Assembly (NCBI RefSeq): GCF_910592395.1
Contig: NC_088326.1
Location: 935,001 to 999,000 of the forward strand
DNA length: 64,000 bases
Origin: Lineus longissimus
Taxonomy: Eukaryota; Nemertea; Pilidiophora; Heteronemertea; Lineidae
Direction of reading: 5' to 3'
The position numbers were made by a program, and so were the translations under genes. How positions within the stretch are numbered: the first letter of the stretch is position 1; the number at the start of each line of letters is the position of its first letter. The notes under the pieces were generated by a model. That model had not been told where the DNA came from, made no database searches, and saw nothing but the letters and a program-made list of their open reading frames with translations. Positions 52,601-61,378 of the stretch are shown piece after piece.

Positions 52601-55600
52601 GGAGGAGACCAGAAAACATACCGATATTTGAGAATCTGTGTCACCAAATGCGTATTAGCCCAATGCACAAAATTCTTTTGGGAGGGGCAATTTTCTGCAC
52701 CAAGATGTGATTGTCCCCAGTATTTTCTCTCATCTCCCCAGCCTCAAAGAAAGTACATGTGAGGTTGATTCCATCGATGTTGATACTGGTCTCAAGTGTC
52801 ACCAGTTCAAGTTAGGGCCCTACCCACTTTCCATTTTCCAGTTCTTCCACTAGCACAATTCCAATGGCAATGAACCAACAAAGGAATAATTCAAACGTAA
52901 ACAGAAGCTGAAAAGAAAGCTTTCCACCATACGCAGAGGTTCACAGGACACAAATTAAACAGTGACACTCAACAGCAATGCCATAAGCAAGGAGATTTCT
53001 TTTATGGAGACAGGCTGATCGATTGAGACTGGATCTGTTGATTTTGGTATCTTCACACACCTGTGACTACATGGTGTCATGAAATTCTGAGCTGGCAGAG
53101 TAGAGAGAATACCCTTCGATTTCTTCGGAGAATGAGCCGATTGGCCACGGGTCAAAGTGGTTTGATACTTCTTCCCGACCAATACAGTTTGAAACATCAC
53201 GGCCGATTATATAAACATTTCAAGAAGCACAGAGGCATAAATTGACGACCACCAAGAATAAATCTAAGTACCCATGAACCTCTAGCATGATGGTGAAGCG
53301 CAAATTAACAACTGTGCACAATGGAACAGAAAATGCAACAAAATCAATGATAAGCATCAAGGCAAAACAACAATGAAAGGCGGGTCAGTTTCCCAGATGG
53401 CGATACGATGAGTCGAGCCAGAAGAACCGGGCGTACCGGTTTCGGTTGCAGACGTACTTTGCTGCCGGTTCCTCTCGTTCAACATTTCTCAATTTAGTTT
53501 CAAAAACAAAATAAAATAGTGTCATCTACAGCAACAGAGGCCTTTTGTGACCAAGGTCATCAGACCACATGTCCATTTGACAGCAATTTCTCTACAAGGC
53601 AGTAATCCATTGTCTCAAGTAGATAGATTTGCAGCCCAATGACGTTGGTCAACAACAAGGGCTCTGCAGAGTATCATCAAATATCCATGCAGAACTCAAG
53701 TTTTCAACTGAGACCAACAACATGCATAGTCTTCTCAACTCTAGGTGATTCATCTACTCCAAGAGTGCTGTAGATGCTCTATTTTTGAGTGAACTTCTTG
53801 TTACTTTACTTCAATCCACCACTTCCCATTCATTTTCTTGAGGACTTCCAAGGAATCTTCATTTGGAATGTCCATTTCAGTTTTTTCTATTTTAATAGTG
53901 TTTTTCTTTTCCAGTGACCTATTTAGCTTCGAAACAAATGTCCCGCTTTACTTTTTCGTCAGGATGACAACATCCATGCATCGGATCCGAATCGATCCGT
54001 CTGTTGACGAACAACGATGATACCACTGGTCTTACCTTCCCTGCAAGGAGCACCTCCTTTCGGACACTTCTGTAACTAGTGCAATTGTTTCAACTTGTAT
54101 TCCTCAAGAAATCTTACATCAGAGACAACACCCCCTATTCACTGCACAAGTGACCAACACATCAGTCGATATAGTCACTGTAACCACTGGCACTGCATAG
54201 AGAAACAGTACCTCAAATTCCGGCCTGATATCTGTCAATGATGGCAGACCTTGAAGAACACAAGTTTGAAACAGCCGCACAAATTCTGCATGGATACGAA
54301 AATGATGGTTTGTTAGTGCGTGAGACGGCGCTTGTGCGTTTTACGTACCTAGTTGTTGTTGAGCCGCGACGTATTGTTGTTGAGTCAACACAGCAATCGG
54401 TTGTTGTTGTTGTTGTTGCCGCTGCAGCAGCTGAAAGTAATACAAACTATTTTAGACGCAACATTACTTTGAGACCAAAGTTGGACGATTTCTGGCCAGT
54501 TAGTGCCATATTGATGACATCAGTTCGTGTATATTTCAGCCAGTTTGTCCGACTTTTCCCACTGAAACTCATCATCGTCATCAATTCTGGATCATGGTCT
54601 TAGTCACTTATATCCCAGCTTGGGCTGAATACTGAATATCAATACTAAATATCAATATTTCGTCACAGTTTTTCCCGTATTTCTCATCACTATACCTGGT
54701 GCTGTTGATTATAATCCAGCCCACCAAAATTTGGCGAATCCATCGAAGGCATCAACTGGTTGTTGTAGTCAAACGGGATGGTATCGATGCCGACAGGTTC
54801 GAATTGTGGCGCATCGAGATGGAGACCAGGCTGTATCAATTGAGGCTGCTCCATCCGGTCGTCTTGGCCCATCGACATGTTATAGCGCTGCGCTTCCTGC
54901 ATCTGCATGTGTTGGATCTTCTCTTCCTCCGTTGGGGAGTTTTGACGGCTGCCGGTTTGGAATCCATAACTGAAGGAAACACGACGTTATCATTTGTCTG
55001 TTTTCAGTAACATTAAATCACAATACGGCCAACCGTACAGCTTTCAATTTCATACTTGAATCCACAACTGAACGAGAGATGTAGTTGAATCTACTGTGGA
55101 GTATAGCTTGCCTAGATTGGAAGCAAAGGCAATGCAGTGGACACAAAACAAGTGCCCTCATCAACTCAGTAAGGAGAATGAATTTCAATGCCTAATTACG
55201 ATGACCTCAGTTAGTGTATATTTCAGCCAGTTTGTCCGACTTTTCCCACTGAACCTCATCATTGTCATCATTTGGATTTTAACAGTTAACAGTTAAATAG
55301 AAGAATTCAGATGAGAAAGCCACTTTCCCATCTGAACTCATCAATTTCAAATCATCAAGGTATACAGGTCTGAATCCGTAACGGAAGGAACTCCCGCTGA
55401 AGACCTACCCATCAACTCCATTCTGCATCATTCCGTTGGCGCCATTAATGGCCTCCTGTTCCTTCACCTGTTGATCGCCACCTTCAAACGGCGACTGCGA
55501 TTTGACGTCTTTCGGCATCTTGCCATTTTTGTCGTCCCCATGGCCATGCACCTGCAAGAACGGTACCGAATCTCACAATTTTATTCCACGAAATATGTGA

Positions 55601-58600
55601 GAACTCATACAGAGGACAGCAACTGTTAGTTTTAACAATAGCCACGGAATCAAATTTGTATATTTTCACTTCGATGACCTCAGTTCGTGTATATTTCAGC
55701 CAGTTTGTCCGACTTTTCCCACTGAACCTCATCATTGTCATCTTAAGTCAGCCAATCAAGTTGCGTTAGTTAACCAGCAGCTGGCTGCGAGAGAATGATC
55801 TGTGTGACCTCGGTAAAGAGCGGAGAGTTAGGGAATTGAATACTGGGCCTTGGAGGGTAATAATCTGTTTGGTTTTATTCAATCATAATTTGTTACAGAT
55901 CAAGACAGACTTGAGCAGATGAGAGTTTCAGACAAGTGACCTTGACCTTGGCCAGAAGTCTCAACGACCTTGGACAAATACACAGCAAAGGCCATCAATT
56001 AAACAGACAGCTACACGGTCAGACTACATCTCGCTGAAGAGCCTTGTCAATTTCCGTCGCACCTGAACCAGTGATTACGTGCAATCTGCTTCTGGTTGTC
56101 ATGGCAATGGAGAACGGTGCAAGATTTACTGGCGACCAGTTCAAATCGCCACATCAAGTTGTTGACACAGGTGGTCGTTCCCCGTTTGAGAATAGATTGA
56201 TGGAAAAACCTTCCACAGGGACTTCCCAACGTGGAATTCCAGGGCTTGCGGTTCATTTCAATAGGGCAGAGCAATTAATTTCGAAAACAGGGCACTATTG
56301 CCAGTTTTAGGGAAAACGGGGACACTTCATCATGAGGGGAGACATTTCATGGGCATCAAGGCAATGGGGGAGTGTATGAAGGCAATCACCTCAACACCTC
56401 CAAGAATTTCTAGCAGTGGAATGCATACTGAATAGTTGGATCGTCTTTTCGTTTACTTACGTTGACATACTGCTTCATGCGTAACCTGTCTATCTCCTTC
56501 CCAGACGGCGACCCTCCTAGCACATATTCTACCATATTTACACCTAAAGCACCAGCTTCCGACGAGCGTGGAGAAAGCACGTTGTTCGCCTCACTGCTTG
56601 GGAAGCTCCCCGGCCGACGCTGGACAACGCTAATCGGTTGGGAGATGGCATGTTCTGCAAAGACAAATGAGAGTGACGCATGAGAATAGAAAGATATATG
56701 CCAAGGTAAATGAAGATTGGATGGACTCGGTGACTTGGTGGATGTGCTAACGAACAGGGATGGGTGATTTTGACCCCCTGCAATATGAACTGGATGATGT
56801 TGGTGATCTGTTTGTGAACAACACGAACAATATACAGAGGGGTGCTCTTGATAGGTGACAGAGCAATACCAATACATTGCAAGCGGAAACATCTTTAGGT
56901 CAACATGGTGAAATTGAACAATCGCAAGATGTTACACTGTCGTACAAGGTGAGCTACATGTAACTAGAAAGGGTCTATCACCTAACGACAAAAAAACCCA
57001 AAACGTCCCCTGCTGAAAGACATCTGTTGGAATGACGATGGCGATTAGAGTTTGTTATCTTGTTTGTTATCAATATTGCTGAAGACCAGGTCCTGAAGGG
57101 TTAAAGTGGATCAGCAGCTTTGGGGTTAAAGCACTATAATTATTCAAACATCAAGACCAGGTTCCCAAACGTCATATTGACATGTCACTCCTGGTCGTTA
57201 CAACACATCAAGACATCCCGAGAGATTTTCATTGAGGCAGCCAAATTGTAGCGTTTGAACTAATTAGCATTTATTAGAAGTACGTCGAGGCTTCCAGGAG
57301 TAAAACCATACTGCATGTTTAGATGTGGCCATGTTTGCTTTCTCAGTGGTCGGCGAATCGGACAATGATGCAACATTCCAAAGCATTTTCTACCGGTGAA
57401 ATTCAATCCATGCATTCGGACAAAACGAAAGTCTTTGCAAATGAATCAAGTAGTCCCATCACCTTCAAATGGTCTACCGAAATCAGTTGGCTGCAAGACC
57501 TGAAATGAATCCTAAGTTTGCGACATGCGCTTGAAAGAAATACTTCAAAGGAATCGAAATGAAAATTTGATTAGAGATAAAGACTACGAAAGGCAAAGCT
57601 AACACAAAACATGGCAGGTAGCAAACGAATCAGATTGGAGGGGTTATTGGACCTGTCTATACTTGAACAAAATATCTGGAGGAAAAGTTTTCCAAAATTC
57701 CAATTTACCCAAGGTTCCCATCCAATTCCAAGCAGCTATAGCGAAGAACTAACACATACAAGTCTTCGGGCCTGCGATTCATCTATCAGCAACCACAGAT
57801 TAGATTAGAAGGAACAACATGACATCAAATGCCTTCCAAGAACACAACATACAAGAATTGTATGCACCCAGCGTCTGCTCGTCACGAAGTCATATCATTT
57901 CTGTGAGGAACAACACCAACATTGATGACAACACCGCAAACTATGTCCATCGCCCTAGCTGAAACACAGATATCCTTGCAGGGTACACCACATCCAAAAC
58001 AGCATGCCCCGTAAGTCGGCCAAGTCCAACTGTGATATCTTGCAGCGCCCCCTGGTTGATATGACGTCACAAGCCTAAATCATTTATCAAATGTCGAGTG
58101 TAACACATACAACAGACATGGTCCACAGGCAGCACTAACAAGACACCAACGAACACCGCAAACCGTCCGCGTCACAACGACACGTGCAGCATACAGGTGG
58201 CGCTGGTGTCACCGACAACCAAGCACAGACAATGATGGGCAGATTATAGGAGAAGGGAATACGAACCATGGAAATGTTGTTTGTGTTTGTTCCAATGTTG
58301 AGGTCGTGGGGCCCTAGGGTCATCAAAACTTTCTGCAATGTAAAATATATCATGATGTCCAACTTGTTCAAAAAATGGTGCAAAAAAATCATTTTCGAGA
58401 CACTACGACAAATACATTATCATGATGCTTTCTGTGTTGAAAACATTGATTTGTCCAAAACATTGCAGTCTTATCCTGCTCATTCACAAAAATACAGCAT
58501 TGATATACCGGTAATAATCAAACAACGAAAACTGAGAAGATGCCCACACCTTTAACTGAACAGTTTTTAAGTAGGACCGCTCAATTCCACTCATATAATT

Positions 58601-61378
58601 TGGTTAAAAAGATGTTGGTCTTGACACACCTTACTGCGGCATTGGGCCATATCAGCCTCCCCACACCTACAATTATCTTCCAGTGGAACCAAACATGTGA
58701 GCATGGGAACCCCAATGGCGTAATTCAAGAAAGGCACTTTCTGCGATGGAGGATGAAAGTCGCTTCCTGTTGTCAACGGTTAAGGCCAGGGAAGTAATGC
58801 CGGAAACCGCCTTTGAGCTCGCACATCCTAAACACATCAGATTGGCCTGGTCTGGCCTGGATGAGGTAAACATAAGTAATTGACTGACTGATCCCAAATC
58901 ATACATCAACTTTGCCATTAATTGATAGTCATGGTAACCAGGATTATCAGCCGTATATCTGACAGGGAATACGTTACCATGGTAACACAGGTGTGTTTGA
59001 CTTTTTGCGGATGAATTACCGCCAACGCTTTATTTTGGCAGAATGGATATTTAACCTATCGGTAGATGAAATTATGAATGGATACAATCCAATTTCCTAG
59101 GAAACTGGTTTCCCAAAGAACAGGTCGTCATTCACTCGAGGACATTCACACTGAAGGCAATGCCTGAAGATAACCTTAAGATTTTTATCATGCCAGTATG
59201 TGCCAAAAGCATAAACCAGAGCGCTTCCTAACCCCTAACTCTCCAAGTCCAACTCGACTGGACCGAACAACATTGAGACCTTCGACTCGTGTCTGGATCG
59301 ATACCTAGCTGCGCCGTCAGACATGTCTCAATAAGAGGATATGGATTGATACACCCTCCCACCCACTCCAACCATGGCGATCAAATAACAGTCAGAGATG
59401 CAGGATCAGCATGGCGCTTTGCAAATTACGAATCCAGAGCCACAGTGACACAGTGAATGTGTGTCCGACTTGTGATGAGAAGGTTGTGGGTTCCAAGCCA
59501 GAGTGGCATTCTTCACAAAATAATGCACAGCGCTCACAAATGTTTGGTGGTTTACAGCATTTCTTAATGTCGAAAACCAAAAGAATTCTGCTTGGCCAAA
59601 TCAAAGCCAAGATCATATCACACTCTGAGAGCATCTCAACTTGCAAGCATCAATTGATCTTCCTTCCCACCCACTCAAGCAAGACAATCAAAGGACACAA
59701 TTTGAGGTGGCACACAGCGATGGAGAGCACCATTAATGTAAGTGGTGCATATTCAAAGGCAATTCCCGGAAGAATGAACCTTCCACCACTTCCAAAGCAG
59801 ACATACTATAACTATACATCACTCGAACAGCAATCTGACAGTCTCAATCAATTCTATGATGATGAATAATGGCGTACAGCAAGCATGTCTCAATTAGCGT
59901 TTTAACGATCTGTGTCTGGTCCCCCCCCACCCAACTTGGCAAATATTCGGATGTTTCCAGTACGGCACAATCTTTCACCTTTGAACGAATGTGAATCTGC
60001 TCAAGGGGGTTGAATAATCTTCAGGAAGACTCCATGAACCACGTACCCTGAGAGAGAAAAAAACACCCAGAATCCTCCACTTTAAAATGCCATTGCCATG
60101 ACAACTAAAAACATCACCCCCACCTCAGGTTTGTTCTAAGAAAACTCTAGTGATTTCTAAGGAAAGAGAATGTGTAGTAGCTGTGGCAACTGTGCCCTAG
60201 CGATTGAATCTTGCCGGATTAGTACAAATGATTATTGAATTCTTGTGTTGAATGAAGAAAGTAATCGAAAGTAACTGAGTCTCCCACACACAGCATTATT
60301 TTCAACAGGATGTGATTTAGTCTCAACTCTGAAATAATCGGGGAAATTTTCAGAATGAGATGTTCGCACCTGGTTCTACATTTTGCCAGAGGATTTCAAT
60401 TTTCAGAAGATGTGAGTTTCTCTGTTTGGAATGGAGCATGAAGTTGTCACCTCTGAAAGGGGGATGTTATGAGATTGAAAGGTTAGGGCCCTGCATGGGT
60501 TTTTTCGCAGTCAGTCTCCAGAGAATGTCAGGTCATCTGAATGCCTCCCTCACTCTTCTTGAATGATTGGCGGGAAATAAGCCTGTTGATGAACATCTTG
60601 CGAAATTTCAATGTGGATTGACTGGTTTACCTGAAAAAACTTCCCAGAGCCAGAACCAGTCAGACAATGGATCTTTTCAAATGATGGCACACTGCTCTTA
60701 GGAAATGAAGTGATCAAAATATCACCAGGCCATCACTGAATGATAGCTAGTAATCATCTCGAGAATCACCGACCTGTAACTTCGCGAAACTAGACACCTT
60801 TATACAGCTCAGAATACTGCCAAGTGCCTCCAACAATGATTGGATTGGAATCACCAGACAATAAGGTGATCCCGTTACCAAGGACATAATCAAGATACTG
60901 CCATATGAATTGCTTCCAAATCAGAGTAAATCACTTTCATCATCATCATAAGTCCTCCTGAGCTTGGAGAGAAAATTTTCTCCTGTTAGATGCAAAGAAA
61001 CTTGGTTTTTTTACAAGTATGCTCTTCTCATCTCGATTCTGAGCAGACTTAGCCCCCCCCCCCACATCTCAAGTACCATCATTTTAATAGAGAGTACTAT
61101 ACTTAGATCCAATTGAGCAAGTACGCCAACCACAAGAGATGGATGGGACTTGTTGCTTCTGCATCGACTTCCTCACGGCAGCTAGAACACCGTAACTAAG
61201 ATCGACATTTACCCATTTCTGAAAGATTTCGAATTCAATACTCACCACTGGCGGCGCTCCACGCGTCATCACGAGGCATCCATGGATTTGCCCCACTGAA
61301 TATCCCCTTCTCGTTCTGTTTGTGTGCAGCCTCTTCTTGGTCTGGAATATCCCATAATTTCTTTGCAGTTGGACCAAT
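37650..61378 (-). CDS. PUM: Pumilio RNA-binding protein, 5' end beyond the window
   Basis: Cytoplasmic 3'UTR-binding translational repressor. Sixteen exons: 61246-61378, 56461-56654, 55409-55551, 54696-54969, 54349-54430, 52038-52121, 48889-49245, 47671-47760, 46542-46703, 42642-42869, 41210-41336, 40711-40919, 40105-40430, 38824-39071, 38377-38460, 37650-37890 (2,982 nt, 993 codons plus stop; all phases close). N-terminal PUM motifs include [19 protein letters not shown] and [20 protein letters not shown]; a Gln-rich middle (QRQQQQQP) leads to [19 protein letters not shown]. The PUM domain starts near residue 635. All eight repeats keep the human recognition residues: GSRFIQ, GNYVIQ, GCRVIQ, GNHVVQ, GCRVIQ, GNYVIQ, ASNVVE, ANYVVQ, so UGUANAUA specificity is expected. 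It ends [12 protein letters not shown]. The first visible exon starts in phase 0, so the initiator and more N-terminal exons lie right of 64000. Confidence 0.95.
38128..38208. repeat. Short intronic repeat family A, copy 1
   Basis: An 81-bp module beginning GGAAACA and ending TGTTTCC (short inverted ends) with the core CTCTTCCTATCACCCTTCAT. It lies in the PUM intron between exons 38377-38460 and 37650-37890, and is nearly identical to the copy at 41046. Confidence 0.8.
39864..39949 (+). repeat. 43-bp tandem duplication
   Basis: ATGAACTAYGGGTTAGTTGG occurs at 39864 and again at 39907, with similar flanks, in a PUM intron. Confidence 0.7.
40514..40595. repeat. Short intronic repeat family A, copy 2
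   Basis: 82 bp, more diverged than copies 1 and 3 (ACATACTCGGATGGAAGTTT in place of ATTTACTCGGATGAACATTT). It lies in the 280-bp PUM intron between exons 40711-40919 and 40105-40430. Confidence 0.75.
41046..41128. repeat. Short intronic repeat family A, copy 3
   Basis: 83 bp with GGAAAC...GTTTCC ends, in the 290-bp PUM intron between exons 41210-41336 and 40711-40919. Confidence 0.8.
41532..41575 (+). repeat. 22-bp perfect tandem duplication
   Basis: Two adjacent copies of a unit starting GTATGATATCTCAACTTATC, in a PUM intron. Confidence 0.8.
42423..42615. mobile_element. Possible MITE with GGCTGTTCCAA ends
   Basis: GGCTGTTCCAA at 42423-42433 and its reverse complement at 42605-42615 bound 193 bp. 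A second pair (GTTCCAATGAACAT and its complement near 42511-42524) and a third GGCTGTTCCAATG at about 42540 are nested inside. No coding capacity. It ends 26 bp beyond a PUM exon 3' boundary. Confidence 0.4.
42870..46541 (-). other. PUM intron (3.7 kb)
   Basis: Between exons 46542-46703 and 42642-42869. It contains the 36-nt candidate cassette exon at 45472-45507 and a 19-bp tandem repeat at about 45892-45930 (CTAAAAGAC...GATATAA). Otherwise no feature recognised. Confidence 0.7.
45472..45507 (-). CDS. PUM: Candidate 36-nt cassette microexon of Pumilio
   Basis: A strong acceptor (CTTCTTTCTCAG) and a donor GTAAAG bound exactly 36 nt. Spliced between the exons ending at 46542 and starting at 42869, it keeps phase 1 and inserts 12 residues ([12 protein letters not shown], with the following Gly split) just before LSQRRDSL. 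There is no stop codon in the required frame. Confidence 0.45.
   Translation of the reverse strand, partial: GPRNSLMWRAV
49246..52037 (-). other. PUM intron (2.8 kb)
   Basis: Between exons 52038-52121 and 48889-49245. Open frames here are short and unlike any known protein. No repeat structure recognised. Confidence 0.6.
53437..53487 (-). CDS. PUM: Candidate 51-nt cassette exon of Pumilio
   Basis: Bounded by an acceptor GAG after a T-rich tract and a donor GTACGC. Inserted between exons 54349-54430 and 52038-52121 it keeps phase 1 and adds 17 residues, including [16 protein letters not shown], a Gln/Ser/Thr-rich segment that suits the neighbouring low-complexity region. The acceptor is weaker than those of constitutive exons. 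Confidence 0.35.
54513..54582. repeat. Short intronic repeat family B, copy 1
   Basis: 70 bp, starts GATGACATCAG and ends CATCGTCATC, core TATTTCAGCCAGTTTGTCCG. It lies in the 265-bp intron between PUM exons 54696-54969 and 54349-54430. Confidence 0.85.
55200..55269. repeat. Short intronic repeat family B, copy 2
   Basis: 70 bp, same orientation as copy 1, in the intron between PUM exons 55409-55551 and 54696-54969. Only a few differences from the other copies. Confidence 0.85.
55673..55742. repeat. Short intronic repeat family B, copy 3
   Basis: 70 bp, same orientation, in the intron between PUM exons 56461-56654 and 55409-55551. It is nearly identical to copy 2. Confidence 0.85.
58973..58986. 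promoter_or_regulatory. Perfect palindromic X-box (RFX site)
   Basis: GTTACCATGGTAAC, a 14-bp perfect palindrome that matches the RFX X-box consensus exactly; a half-like ATGGTAACCA lies 40 bp upstream. Intronic position in PUM. Confidence 0.4.
59439..59508 (+). mobile_element. tRNA-derived SINE head
   Basis: The plus strand resembles the 5' part of a tRNA-derived SINE. An A-box-like TGACACAGTGA (59446-59456), then TCCGACTTGTGATGAGAAGG as a tRNA anticodon-arm-like segment, then a B box GGTTCCAAGCC (59489-59499) and a short closing stem CCAGAGTGGCA that pairs with the start. The 3' body is not delimited. It accounts for part of a 152-codon open frame here. Confidence 0.45.

Larger units (their letters stand above)
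56655..61245 (-). other. PUM intron (4.6 kb)
   Basis: Between exons 61246-61378 and 56461-56654. It contains a tRNA-derived SINE head at 59439 and a palindromic X-box at 58973. No other exon recognised. Confidence 0.6.

Noticed and set aside
54238-54603. 121-codon plus-strand frame with valine and alanine runs
   Set aside because: It is the complement of the CAA (Gln) repeat in a Pumilio exon.
56410-56892. 160-codon minus-strand frame taken as one exon
   Set aside because: Only 56461-56654 is exon; the rest extends past the acceptor into intron. The exon is included in the Pumilio model.
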